This document shows, in pieces, positions 1-11,900 of a DNA stretch of 64,000 bases (its first letter is position 1; each line of letters opens with the position of its first letter). The notes below the pieces were generated by a model. It saw nothing but the letters and a program-made list of their open reading frames with translations, was not told the origin of the DNA and made no database searches. Both the position numbers and the translations under genes were made by a program. The DNA is taken from contig JAZBQD010000014.1 in assembly GCA_036583965.1 (NCBI GenBank), positions 52,519,626 to 52,583,625 of the forward strand, in the 5' to 3' direction. This stretch comes from Prunella strophiata. Its lineage: Eukaryota; Chordata; Aves; Passeriformes; Prunellidae.

Positions 1-1477
1 ATGCCCTGAGGAGCATTACTGGGAAAGAGATAACGTACAACTCCTGATCAAAGCTGAGAACCGTGATTACGTGATCGTTAAATAAGGATTTTCCTTGCAA
101 GACAAAGATGGATATTCTGCTCTGTGCCACCTGTTTAGATAATGCTTTGTTGGGTTTTCTTTTGAACTGAATGCTTTATAAACTCCTGTAGTTCCTGTTG
201 TATCTCCCTGTTCTTGTATGTGATCAATGTTCTAGTAAAACTCAAAAAAAAAAAAAAGTTTCCAAATAATAATAGTCCTTTTAGAGTATTTTTAATGCCT
301 ATACTGCAGAATTGATAATGAGCAAAATAATTTTTTGAAACATTTCTCCTTGGAGAAAGAATTAGAGTTTAGAATAATGTGTTTAATGACCACAAAGCCA
401 GGCTCCTTTTGTGAAAATGAAGTCAGTCTGGCTCTAGCCAAGACCACTTGTCCAAGTGTGGAAGTGGATATGAAGGAAAGTCTAGATGACATAGACTCAG
501 CATGAAGAGCCAAAAAGATGCTTACATCCCTTTCTTCTGTTAATAAAGCTACTGCTTTATATTCCCAATAGCCCTTTTATTTTAGATTATTACTAAGTAT
601 GGAGCTTTATTGACTCATAAAATATTGGTGAGATGTTACAGCTGAGATCACAGCTACCCCTTCAGCCCTGGGACTTGTGTGTTCTGGCTGACAGTAGGAT
701 GTCTTAGAGCTCCTTGCCATCTGGGTCCCTTCCCGGTTTGGAGGCTGTCAGTTGGAGTCATGGTTGGAAAGAGGATGAAGCCCTTCAAAGGGGTCTGTAG
801 GGCCAATCAGTTGACTGGGGATGAGCTCTATGTGGCTTCAACACAGAGGGTCCTCTCTAAAACAAGGGGACAGTCTCTGAGGTTGGCATTACTAAGATCC
901 AGGCAGATGCCAGAATCCAAGAACACAGCCCTTCTGGACACTTCAGTCCTTGGGCTCCGTGGATCCCATGAAGCTGAGTCAGACTGGATGTCTGATAAGG
1001 CCCATGTGCTTGCCCTTAAACAAAAATGGCAAATGCTCACTGGTACTTCTTCCTCTCAGTCTCTTTCTGAAAATTGCAGTGCTCTGCTGTCAGAGAAACT
1101 GGATGTGGGAAGCTGCAAAACCATTAAAAAGCAGCTAAAAATTATTTTATGTACACAACTATGCTGAAGGGTAAATGTAGCAACCAATTTCTGCTTCTTC
1201 TGGCAAGCAGAAGGCACACCTTTCTGTGCAAACCATAAGATCTCTGGTGAAGTCACAACCTTTGAGTCTAGAACATAAAATATTGTGCTTTAGAAGGTCT
1301 TTACTGTGTTGGCAGTTTACAAAGTCACTGCTCTAAGAAATTGTTTGCTTTTTGTCACTCTTAGCACTCAGGATAAAGGCCATCAGTGATGGCAACTGGA
1401 TTATGCCCATAGGAATAAAAGGTGCTGAGTTCAGCTTGTAACATAGACAGTAACTGATTTTTTAAAATTTGATTTAG
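1..1477 (+). other. PLXNB2: PLXNB2 intron, 3' part
   Basis: No plexin-like peptide is readable here, and the stretch ends in a T-rich tract and AG directly before the exon at 1478, so it is taken as the 3' part of the preceding intron. The upstream plexin exon, expected to end just before the GTLQKFVDD block, is not in the window. A 14-base A run lies at 244-257. No recognisable mobile element is seen. Confidence 0.7.
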
Positions 1478-1638
1478 GGAACACTTCAGAAGTTTGTAGA
1501 TGACTTCTTTCATAGTGTGCTCAACTCAAACCATGTGGTGCCACCAGCTGTGAAGTATTTCTTTGACTTTCTTGATGAGCAAGCAGAAAAACATGACATC
1601 AAGGATGAGGATACTATTCACATCTGGAAAACAAACAG
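1478..1638 (+). CDS. PLXNB2: PLXNB2 coding exon a
   Basis: Acceptor AG at 1476-1477; donor GTACGG at 1639. Encodes 53 codons starting [14 protein letters not shown] and ending HIWKTN, plus two bases (AG) of a split serine codon. The block [19 protein letters not shown] is the conserved plexin GAP helix region. Confidence 0.93.
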
Positions 1639-4600
1639 GTACGGTATGAATAGAGTCATGTATTGCAGAGAAATAAGAGTATAATTCCCAGGTATATACT
1701 AACACTCTTACCACAAATCAAAGTAAATTTCATTTATAATCCTCAGAATTTTAACTGAGATAAAATGTTTGTGTGATAAAAAAGATTCCCAGTAAGCCTA
1801 GAAAAGGCAAAAAATTAAACCAGTTTACCTATGGGATTGTCACTGGCAGATTTACCATGTTTTACTTTTTATCTTTCCTCAGAGAAGAGGAAAGCAAAAG
1901 GCAAATGGGACTAGATTTACCTGTCAAATCACAAAATCTAATACTACTTGATAGTTTCTCTGACCATGCATATATCCTTCCATGCTCTTTTGGGGCACTC
2001 AAGATCCTTCTCATATGAGTTTTTCTAAGAGATGTAAAGAGTTGGTTTTCAGGCATGGAACCCAGACAAGCTTGTATAAACGTTGAAATATAAAATTAAA
2101 CATCGCTGTTGTGAGGAGATGAAAATGCAAAGCCCATACTTGATTTCATGTGATTTTCTTATTGTAGAAAATTTATTGTGTAAAAAGAATTATTTATCTG
2201 TTTCCTTGTTTTGCAGCCTGCCTCTTAGATTCTGGGTAAACATACTGAAAAATCCCCATTTCATCTTTGATGTTCACGTTCATGAAGTAGTGGATGCTTC
2301 CTTGTCAGTCATTGCACAGACTTTCATGGATGCTTGCACAAGAACAGAGCACAAATTAAGCAGAGTAAGTGATTTGCATTCTACATCCTGACTATGCTCA
2401 TGCCTGACGAGACAAAGGGCATCCTCACAGACAATACCCATTCTCTGAGGAGATACAGCCTTGATCATTTCTTTTTAGTTTTATAATGAAGTTAACATTT
2501 CACCATTTAACAGGTTGGTGAACTGTCAGTATTTCTGTGTAGTCTGCCAATTGATACTATTGAAAAAGGAGAAAATAGCAACTTGTTTTATGGAAAGCAT
2601 GTTTAAGAACTGATTATTTCAAGTTCACCAATAATTTATTATCGCCTTGCATTGATACATTTGTAAAACTCAGCAATAATACCATGTGTAAACATCATCT
2701 TTTTCTTAATTAATCCCACCTATGTTAATAAGTATCCAGATGTTAATATATGTAAAGCTCAAGTGTTTTGAATATATGAATATAAAGGCTTGATCTTACA
2801 TTCTTGACTTTCTTTTGCTTCCTAGAAATGTTCATAAATAACTACATTTTTCCATATTCTAAATTTTTCAGGATTCTCCAAGTAATAAATTACTTTATGC
2901 GAAAGAAATCTCTAACTATAAGAAAATGGTGGAAGAGTAAGTATCCACTCTTTTCATGGTTATTCAGTTGTTAGGATTTTAAGCCTGTGTAAGAGGAAAA
3001 GGGAATGCTGATATAGTCAAAGTCAGCTGTCAAATATTAAAAATTTTACACCCAAATGCTTAAAGATCCCCTTGGTGGTGGCATTGGCAGAGTTGAAATG
3101 GAGCTCCGTTAGGACCCAGTGCATATTCTTGTCTGTACAGACAGATGAATAGATTTATTCAAAAGAAAATATGATGCTGTTTTCTGCAGTCATAGTTTCT
3201 ACCCACATGATCTGTCTAACAAATGCAGCACTTCCATAACTCAGTAGAGACCAAATCCTGAAAATATTTTCAGAAGCATTTTTTTTCTACTGCTGTCTCT
3301 GACTTTATTCATTTACTAATTGGAAATTCTGTTAATATCATGGAAGATCTGCCACACAAAAAAACTCTTGACAGTTTTAAGACCTAAAATAATCATTATC
3401 TGCAATTATAGATTTTTTTTTTTCCTGTGGTACGTTCCTGTACAATCAGGTAAGATTTACCTCTACTGCAAAAGTACTAATGTTGGAAGGCAGGATTACT
3501 GAAGGAATCATTGGTCTGTTGTGTCTTCTTCCTGTGTTAGTAAGGAAGCATGTTTGAAATAATGGCAGAATTACCAGAAAGTCACAGTGTATTTTACTAA
3601 CTGAAAATCATGTTTAATCTCTTGCAGTTACTACAAAGGTATTCGTCAGATGGTGCCAGTGAGTGACCAAGACATGAATACACATCTAGCAGAGATTTCT
3701 AGGGTAAGAATAGAATCAATTTTCTTGTAGTGAAATTGGAGCCAAGTGTAATACTGGGTTTTTTTGTCTTCTCTTTCTATCTCAACAAATGGGGTCTTTT
3801 GTATCTGCAAATATCAGATAATTTCATAAATCTCTGAAATACTCCTGTTCATTGTAGTCGTGCCAACATTTCAACCTTTGAAATGTTGATTATTGAATGG
3901 AATCAAGAATCCTTATTGTCACTAATCTATCTGAATTATGCAGGGAATAGAGCACTGTGTTTGGATTTTTCACAGCCATTGTGGAAAAATTAGAGCACTC
4001 TTGAACTTTGCTTTCTCTCCACAACATATAGAGGATTTTTAGCATTGGTCATACTGATAACAAGTACTGACTGAATTCACAGTGCTACCACAGCAAAAAT
4101 TAGATTCCATAAATTAAAGAAGAGGCATGAACATTAGGTATAGCACATTTCAGAACTGTCTATACAGGGGACAATACTTCTGCTTTATGCTACATGTAAG
4201 AAGTTTATCATGTGCTTGCTCAGTGGCAGATTTTGGATTGTATGTTATTTGGGTTACCTCACATGGGGGAGAGCAGAGTGTGGTGGTTGCTGTCTGGGAC
4301 TTTGGTTGGAGATGGGTGGAACAAAGTCATTACAAAACCTCCTTCAGTCTTGAAAGAGCCTGCCTGCTCTGCAGCTCAGCCCAGCTTGGGCAGGCTCTTG
4401 CCTTTGAAGCACTCTGTTTAACTTGGAGAACCCGGAGAGTCCCTCACCAGTCCTAAAGATGTTGTTCAGCCTGAGCAAGAAGGCAGTGTGTTTACCGGCT
4501 GGTTTGCTCATTTGCTTAATTTACTTGAAGAGTTCTAGCGTAAGGAGGATGTTTGGGGAATTTTTTGCGGTTTGTTTATTTCAGTGCCCTTAGGACCTAA

Positions 4601-7600
4601 CATTTTGCAGATCAACATCCTCACGAGAGCATTTCTATTTTCAGTCATTGACTACAAAACTCATATGCAGTGACATTTCATTTTACAGTTCACTTTATTT
4701 ATTACATCAATTGAGATGTATATAAAATTAGAACATTTGGTGATTAAATTCAATATAATGTTTTAACATCAGCAGGATATGTTCTTCCTTTCTATTTTCA
4801 TTATAAATTATTATAAAAATTAATATGGAAGGAGTGATTGAACACTGCAAATTTTGACCAGCTCTAAAAGTGACTTTTATAGAGCAAGGGAAGATGGATG
4901 TTTCTCTGCTGCTTTATCCCCGGGGTAATCATTTATGCCAGTAGCAATATTTTGCAATTCTTCATTTTCTTAACTAACTTAAAAGACTAAAGGCGTAGCT
5001 AGAGACTTGAATCCTACACATTTGAATGAAGAACATCTGTTCAGACAGGTAGAGTACATTCTAGTGAATAAGTCATTGTGGGGGCAGGGGGAAGATAAGG
5101 TAATGGAAGGGTTATTTCCTGCTTCATTTGAAGTCCTTTCCCTCTCTCTCTTCTCACCATCCACACCCCCCCACCACCACCACCCCCCCCCCACCTTTCT
5201 ATCTTCATGTTTCAGGTGGCTTTTTCCAAATGTACATGTGCTCATGATATTGATGAGTTACACCTTTGCTGTGTAAAGGGTGTGAATAATTTCCAGGATG
5301 TAAAAAGAGCTGGAGAAAGGATTTCAAACACCCATGGTGACCGTGTCAGAACCAATGCTTAATATCTCCACGAAATGTAGATTGTACTGAGTAAATGCTT
5401 TAGCATTTCACACCCATGCTGCTAACAGATGTTTGAGCTGTAGCCTGTGGTTTGATGTTCAGAATTCAAAATATCTTCTCCCTCCAATGTTAAGAGTTGT
5501 GGGAAGGCTGGAAAAATACCAGAGGGAAAATCTTGATCTAAAAATCACCAAAGTTTTCTCACTCCTTTTCTCTGCCCCAAATGACATTTAACAAAAGTTA
5601 AACACAGAGTTTTCATTTGGAAATTTTGTCAGTCGTACCCAACAGTTGTGCATGTGCATAAGTTTCAGCTGTGTGTGATCCCATTTTGACATGTTTGCTG
5701 CCTGCTTGTGTTAACAGGCACATACTGATTCCTTAAACACGCTTGTGGCTCTACACCAACTCTACCAGTACACTAACAAATACTATGATGAGGTAAGTTA
5801 TGGCTTTTGTTTTCATGCTTTAATATCAATGGTAAAAGGTTATGAAAGCTAACATTAGTATAAAGGAGTGACTTCTGGATTTCACCGAATAATCAGGTAA
5901 AAGCAATGCTGAACAAAAACCTTGCAGTTATATACCCTGTTTGGCAATTACACTGGTCATGATAATGTCCTTATAAATGAAAAATTTCATTATGGCTATC
6001 TGGTTTTGGTAGAGATAGTTTAATGGATAGTTTAACAAGATCTGAAAGAGAAATAGATTTAAAAATCATTTATCTTCAGTTATACCATCCTAATAAGTAT
6101 TTAACAATGTCACCGAGCAAAAAGTCATCAGGGCTATATCAGGTTTCAAGACAGTGTGCTTTTTTATTAGGAAAAATCCATTAAACTTGTTTTGCTCGTA
6201 GGAATTGGAGCCATGTCCTTTTTATTATTTAAAATGCTCTTTAAACTTCCATGCGTGGTACCATCCCTGTTTTGCCATGCCAAGTGAAATGCCTGCCTAC
6301 AGTAAACCAAAGCAGAGTAACTGTTGAATGTAGCCTGATTCAAAAGCAGGCTCACAGCTTCAGTTAAAAAGTTTCTTTGGTTTTTCACACCCTGTGGAAA
6401 GGGGGACAAAGAATATCCCAGAGTAGCTGGGCTGTGGCTATGGCTCTCCAAATTTAATCTGAGGACAAAAAGAGAGAAGGAAACTTTTATTCAAAGGTTT
6501 CCATGGAAATGAATGCCTCCAGAAAACTCTCAGAATTAAAGCAAGTAAGAACAGATGCTGAATCAAAAAGGAGCACAGTACATGTGAGCTCTATTCACTT
6601 AGTCTTGCACCTCAGCACAGTTCATGTTTTCACTTACATTTAGCAGTAAAGACAGTGAGTCGCATCCTTCACTGCAGCTGCTTTATACAGGAGCAGCCAG
6701 CCTGTCACAGCTTTCAAACAGATGCAAGCAGGGAAAATCAAATCACCCTGAGAAGCCCTGCAATGATGGTCAGTGGGAGAAGCAGACAGAGGAACGTAAA
6801 GCCAACCCCATGGCATTCCCTCACCCCTCATCACCAGTGCTAAGCTGGCTTTCAGCACCTTCCCAAATATGTCCGTAGTTTGACCTCTTACAAAAACACT
6901 CAGGGGCCCTGAATGACAGCTGAACTGTAAATCCCTGATTCACCACACCCCAGGCAGAGCCACCAGCCTGTGGCACTTCAGCAGTGGCAGGCCAGCACAC
7001 CCCAGTACGTAGCTGCAGCTCTTCCCTGCCGTGTACATCACTGTGTAACAATGAGGTGCATCTGATGAAAAGGCTGCTAATTCAGAATTGTGGAGATAAT
7101 CTGTCAAGAGCCATTCAGTAAAATTAATCAAGCTTATTTATTTTCCATGAAAATGTTTTAATTTGCATAAATTGGAACATTTTGCAGCTGCCCTTGTCTT
7201 TATTACTGACACAGTGGTTCCCAGCATGTGCTGTACCTTCTGCATCTCTGCAGGGCTTGACAATGACTAAGTGGGTACATTCTAATTGTCCACATTTATA
7301 TGAAGGATATATTCACCAGTAGAGATAATCATGAATTATTTAGTCTAGATTTGAGGAGTTACAGCTAGATATAATTGTTTAAATTAAGGAAACAATATCA
7401 AATTAAATTAGGCCCAGTTTAAATACTGCAATAAGTGTTTATTAAGTCTGTCTTGTAAAAATATTTTCACGCTTTAAAAACAAGTTCATTAAAATAATTA
7501 TTTGCTCCAGTGTTGGAAATGCAAACACTATACCAGCCCTTCAAAGTGAAATTATTGGCTAGATTGATTCTGACTGCATTCATCTCCATTGTCAGTGGTG

Positions 7601-8696
7601 TTCAAGAAGTAATAAGAACCACAGGTAGTGACAGGCAAACTCCATTTTTCCATCTTTGTACTTGCAAGTTTATGTAGTATTTAAACAGTGCTAAAGGTTT
7701 CTGCTTGATTACACTGTCAGACTTATATTAATAAAGCCAGTTCTAGAACAGGAATGGTTTTGTCATGTAACACATTTTTCTAATGGAGAAATCTTATAGC
7801 TGGTGGGAAAGTTTTCCTAAAGGATGGTGGAAATTAAAACCTTTCAAAACCTTTCGAATCTGGTCTGGGAAGCCCTAAAAACTCTATTTGAAGAAAAGCC
7901 TTCTCATAACAGCTGACCTTTACTGGTGCTTGTTTTCAAATCCCTTGTGTCTTAAGAGTCATATCCTCTTATATATATTCTGTACAGCAGAGGCTGTGGG
8001 ATGCTGGGGGCTCCTCTGAGGAGCTATTTGCTTTCCTGGACTATGTTGTGCTGGCCAGAGTCTTGGCACTTCTTGGTGAGAGCCAAAAGGGAGCTGCTGG
8101 CTTTACTCCTCATATTGCCTACAGACACAGGAGACCTTGCATTGTCCTACCACATGCCTGTGCATGGACCACCCAGGAGCTTCTCATAACTACAGCTCAT
8201 GGGGATGGGATATAATTACTGATGGTAAATGACCCTTAAGCTTTGTAGGGTGCACTGTAAGTAAAAGCACTGTTTCTTAAATAGCTCTAATTTTTCCCCT
8301 GCCTGCTCCATCTTGGAATGCAATATTTTACAAGATAAAGTACTACCTATTAATTTCCTTGTATCCCAACATAATGGGAAACATTACAGCAACTTAGATA
8401 AAGTAACAGAGACAATCATTTTTACTGTCTTTGTGAAAAAATAGAACATGGGGCCTAATAGATGGACTTTGGTAGCAGAGTGAATGCAAAAGACTCTTTA
8501 CAACCAAAGTAGTATCAAACACTTGGTCTCGGAACTATGTCATACATTTTAAGCTAAATTATTCTAAACTTTCTGTGTTTATGTCTTCCAGATTATAAAT
8601 GCACTTGAAGAGGATCCAGCTGCACAAAAAATGCAGCTTGCCTTCCGTTTACAGCAAATAGCAGCTGCGCTAGAGAATAAAGTGACTGACCTTTGA
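1478..8696 (+). CDS. PLXNB2: Plexin-B2, C-terminal part (last six coding exons)
   Basis: Spliced exons 1478-1638, 2217-2364, 2872-2936, 3628-3703, 5718-5792 and 8592-8696 join in one frame to 209 codons plus TGA; every intron has GT/AG ends. The product is the C-terminal part of the cytoplasmic RasGAP domain of a plexin, the transmembrane receptor family for class 4 semaphorins (plexin-B), which inactivates Rap/Ras GTPases. Visible landmarks are [12 protein letters not shown], then [15 protein letters not shown], whose arginine lies 151 residues from the end as does the second conserved catalytic arginine of plexin-B1 (from memory), [13 protein letters not shown], and the terminal KVTDL, the plexin-B tail that binds PDZ domains of PDZ-RhoGEF and [30 protein letters not shown] and [18 protein letters not shown] fit PLXNB2 better than PLXNB1; PLXNC1 and PLXNA tails differ. 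The 5' part of the gene lies left of the window. No stop or frameshift is seen. Confidence 0.95.
1639..2216 (+). other. PLXNB2: PLXNB2 intron between exons a and b
   Basis: AT-rich 578-base intron with GT/AG ends. No repeat family or second coding sequence is recognised; reading frames here are short and open by chance. Confidence 0.85.
2217..2364 (+). CDS. PLXNB2: PLXNB2 coding exon b
   Basis: Acceptor TTGCAG before 2217; donor GTAAGT at 2365. The first base completes the split serine. It then reads [19 protein letters not shown] and ends TEHKLSR. This exon carries the LPLRFW arginine of the GAP site and the [10 protein letters not shown] block typical of plexins. Confidence 0.95.
2365..3627 (+). 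other. PLXNB2: PLXNB2 introns around exon c
   Basis: Two short AT-rich introns, 2365-2871 and 2937-3627, flank the 65-base exon c. No mobile element is recognised. A T-rich stretch near 3412-3423 is ordinary low-complexity sequence. Confidence 0.8.
2872..2936 (+). CDS. PLXNB2: PLXNB2 coding exon c
   Basis: Acceptor TTTTTCAG before 2872; donor GTAAGT at 2937. Encodes [19 protein letters not shown] then VE and two bases of a split aspartate codon. The [11 protein letters not shown] motif is nearly invariant in plexins. Confidence 0.94.
3628..3703 (+). CDS. PLXNB2: PLXNB2 coding exon d
   Basis: Acceptor CTTGCAG before 3628; donor GTAAGA at 3704. The first base completes aspartate; it then encodes [17 protein letters not shown] and THLAEISR. 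A 2.0-kb intron follows. Confidence 0.93.
3704..5717 (+). other. PLXNB2: PLXNB2 intron between exons d and e
   Basis: A 2.0-kb intron with canonical ends. Its one notable feature is a pyrimidine-rich tract at about 5134-5197 containing CT, CCA and long C runs. The short open frames over it on both strands are low-complexity and not judged coding. Confidence 0.8.
5134..5197 (+). repeat. Pyrimidine-rich low-complexity tract (CT/CCA/C runs)
   Basis: The + strand is nearly all C and T with interspersed A: CT repeats, then CCA triplets flanked by runs of seven or more C. The minus strand carries matching G runs. It lies in a PLXNB2 intron, about 520 bases before exon e. Confidence 0.75.
5718..5792 (+). 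CDS. PLXNB2: PLXNB2 coding exon e
   Basis: Acceptor TTAACAG before 5718; donor GTAAGT at 5793. Exactly 25 codons, [19 protein letters not shown] followed by NKYYDE, phase 0 at both ends. A 2.8-kb intron follows. Confidence 0.93.
5793..8591 (+). other. PLXNB2: PLXNB2 last intron
   Basis: A 2.8-kb intron ending TCTTCCAG. It contains AT-rich unique-looking sequence and a slightly more GC-rich part near 6640-7060. I see no confident mobile element or gene. Confidence 0.8.
8592..8696 (+). CDS. PLXNB2: PLXNB2 terminal coding exon
   Basis: Acceptor TCTTCCAG before 8592; stop TGA at 8694-8696. Encodes [19 protein letters not shown] and then the helical tail ending ALENKVTDL. The last four residues form the class I PDZ ligand of plexin-B receptors. 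Confidence 0.95.
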   Translation: MINALEEDPAAQKMQLAFRLQQIAAALENKVTDL

Positions 8697-8708
8697 CTCA
8701 AAAGCCGC

Positions 8709-8714
8709 AATAAA
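8709..8714 (+). terminator. Proximal polyadenylation signal AATAAA
   Basis: Consensus AATAAA just after the PLXNB2 stop codon. Use would give a 3' UTR of only about 30-40 bases. No clear GT-rich element follows closely, so it may be weak. Confidence 0.4.
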
Positions 8715-8870
8715 GAAATCTGATCTGAAGATGTTCAAATTCATTCTTCCTGTTAAGGAAAATAGTGTTCTATTTTTTAATGTATAATTACAACTTTAAA
8801 TGAAAGATTTCATGGTTTTTTGATAGCAGAGGTGTAATGTAAAGAATTTTTACTGTAAATTATGCTTCTA

Positions 8871-8876
8871 ATTAAA
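8871..8876 (+). terminator. Polyadenylation signal ATTAAA of PLXNB2
   Basis: ATTAAA, the commonest variant signal, is followed within about 5 bases by a TGTGTTGTGTGT-like downstream element, and about 50 bases later by a G-rich element (8927-8946). Confidence 0.55.
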
Positions 8877-8926
8877 ACTGTGTTGTGTGTAAATGAATCT
8901 TCTGTGGGAAAGAGAGTCCTTTGGTT

Positions 8927-8946
8927 GGGGGCAGGGTGGGGGGTGG
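8927..8946 (+). promoter_or_regulatory. G-rich element downstream of the PLXNB2 poly(A) signal
   Basis: G5-CA-G3-T-G6-T-GG lies about 50 bases after ATTAAA. G-rich MAZ-type elements beyond poly(A) sites are known to promote polymerase pausing and 3' processing; that role here is inferred from position and composition. Confidence 0.4.
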
Positions 8947-11900
8947 AAGAAGAAAAACCTATCGTTCATTTGATTTAGTAGAATCTGAGACATCAGCATT
9001 TAGAATTCATTATGCAAGTAAATTCAATACTATAGCATCCTTTCTACCTTAAGCAATATTTGTACTAGGAAAACAATAACATACTGAGACACATGCAATA
9101 TCCCCTTTTATTTTGATAACTGGAAATTGACTTCCACAGAGCTCTAAAACTTGGTCTGTGCTCATAATGAACATAGTGAACAAAGTGTACAATTTCTCTG
9201 CAAGATCTAAAAATGGGATTTGCTACCACACATGGTTTTAAATTCAATTATTTATCTCGATGGTGATGCACCCACCACAGTTGGCTGTGAGAGAAATAAG
9301 AGTAATGTCAATGTAGAAGAGTTCTACTGATGAAGTCTTGTTCGGTTCAGAAATCACTGCAAAGAAGGAATCAGTCCTTAAAACTTTAAAACTCTTTGTT
9401 ATTATTGTGAGTTTTATGATATATGCTAATGTGCCTTACTTGTACTAATTCTGTGAATCTGATGAATGGTTTTGTAAAAAGAAGCAGATCAGAAAAATAA
9501 GTATTTATGTGCTATTGAATGACTTTTGTGTGAAAAACATGACCAGCAGAATGCTTGTAATTAGCTGCTTGCCGAGAGTGTGCTGTTTAACATGATTTGA
9601 TTATGTATAATACCCTATTTTAGAATGGTTCTGATGATTTTTTATTTGAATCTTGGAACTGTCCTAGAAATACCATCACTTGTTTTTATTGTATCTGTGA
9701 TGTAAAATACTACTATGATATTGGAAAAATCATATACCCATCTATTGAAAACCACTCAGTCAGTTTTGAGCCTTGGAATGCTGCATTTGATTGAATACAC
9801 ACTATAATCCATAGCAAAGAAAATTGAAGTAACTTGTCAGAAAGTGTGTGTTTACAATATAGGTAAGCGCCGTACAAATCAAAAAGTTAGGTACGTCTTC
9901 TTAAATTGCTGTATTGCACATCAGAGAACTTTACTTCTCTTTGTCTTGCAAGTTTTTGGCAGTAAAGTAGCATTTTAATGAAGTGCTGCCATCTGTACTC
10001 CTTCGTTCATTGTCCTGCCAAGCACCCGGACTCTGCTGACTCTCAGCAAGCTAATGCAGTGTCTGCCGCCCGCTCTCCCTGCCCGGTAGGTTGTCGCACA
10101 CTGACTTGTACTGTCTGTTGATATTTTTTTTTTCTCCCATTTTGAAAATTTCCTAGTATTTGTCAGTGGGCCTCTCCTTCAGTTTCTGAAAATCAAAAGC
10201 CTCACCAGAACTGGTTTCCCGCCCAGTAGGCTGTGAGCAGTTTTTTTTGTTTGCTTTGTACTCGACTTCTTGCATTTGTCTATAATCATTCCTGAACCTG
10301 CCTGGGCTGTAACTTATTTTATACTGTTTAGGACTGAGCTATATGACTTCTACAGCAAGGTGCTTTGCCAGTTATTCTTTCATCAACAAAGGCATCCTAA
10401 TTTCATGGCTAATCTGTTTCTTTTTCATTATTTGTAAATCCTGTTAATTGTAAATCAAATACAATGTTGTTTTTTCCACCACGTGTCAGTGGATCTTTAC
10501 TGAAACTGGGGGGATGGGTGTTGAAAGGATTTGTAATGCTCCCTCCGGGAGTGATGGAGCAGCAGAGTCCATCAGTCTGTGGTTGGGAAAGGAGGAGCGC
10601 TGCACATCCTGCAGATGGAATGCCTGACATCATGCCCTTTTTATTGACATTTGCTCTGAAAAATGACAGTACTCTGGAGAAGCAAGGATGTAGTGCAACA
10701 TACCAGAGTGAGGTCTTCTTGCCTGATGCTATCTGGGGACCTGAAAGCCAATTAAAGTACAGTCTCAGCAGCATCTCTCCAGAGAGCCCAGAAAGCCCTG
10801 CTTGAGGAAGTAGGGCTTTCAGAGGGAACATTATATGTCCCCCATCAGCAGTGACTTGACACAGAGCAGTTGCAGGCTGCAGCTGTGGGATGCAGCAGTG
10901 CTCTAGCTGGATCCTACCTGTGAGGCAACTGGCACGTGTGTCTGCTGGCATGTGCCAGTTCGTGATGGATCCATTAGTCATTCTTGGTGCCCTTTTCTCA
11001 CATCCTGGGAAATTTGTAGGCTATCAGTGCTGCAGTGCTGCCTGCCAGGGAACACAGAGGCAGATAACTGTGAGCAGCTGCAGCTACAAAGAAACTTAAT
11101 GCCAGCTCTTCAATTTCTTCAAGTCCCCTGTCCTGGAAGCACAAAGTTGGAATTTGCATTGAAGAACTGAGCTCGCTTATTTTATTATTTCCCCTTTTGG
11201 CTAAGCTTCCTCCACTCCTTGTTTTTCCACTCTGGTGCTCTGTTTTTTCCAGGCCTAGTTTTTGGCTACAGTTTTCATTACATTTTAGCAATTTGATTCT
11301 TAAAACCTTCATGCTCCTCACTTGGTTTCTGCTGCTCCTGACATCTGGTTCACCTACAAGATAAAAGGAAAAAGCTCACTGGGGGTCTCCCTCCTTTTTA
11401 CCCCTTCCACAGCTCCTCTAAGTGGCACATCTTAAAGCACAAGAACCTTCTGGCTGCCAAACAGGAATCACTTTGCTCCACAGCAGCAGCTGTGAGTGAA
11501 GTTCCTTTGCTTGGACATCTCCCAGACCTAGATTGGAGGCTGGTACAGGCATTTGACCACCAGCAGCAGGTCTGAATCCCATTGCTGACAGCAGTCTCTC
11601 CAAGTTTTCCTTTTTCCTTACCAGCAAACATGCAAATAGAGATCTCTTATGATAGGACAAGGTCCCTGCACCTGTTTGTTTGATATGTAGCAACTCACCC
11701 AGCTGAAGGGGAATTACTTCTGGCCAAGAATTCATTCTCTATTCCTTAGTGCCAGGTTTCCCTCTGACACCTTACTTGATCTTTTTGCTTCTATCTCTAT
11801 GCTATAGGTTTATAAGCAAGTGGTTATGGGTGGAGAGGACCTCAGCTAGCTCACATATGTGAGGCATTCATAATGTCTCCTGAAGGTGACTTCTCTGATC

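Larger units (their letters stand above)
8697..8895 (+). other. PLXNB2: PLXNB2 3' UTR (approximate end)
   Basis: Begins after the TGA at 8694-8696. A consensus AATAAA lies only 13 bases into the UTR (8709-8714), and the variant ATTAAA lies at 8871-8876 followed by a GT-rich stretch at about 8880-8891. The second is the more natural main cleavage signal by position. A longer UTR using more distal sites cannot be excluded. Confidence 0.6.

Noticed and set aside
1478..8696. PLXNB1, PLXNC1 or a plexin-A as the left-hand gene
   Set aside because: PLXNC1 and plexin-A lack the VTDL tail, and PLXNB1 differs at several conserved blocks; adjacent MAPK11 also supports PLXNB2.
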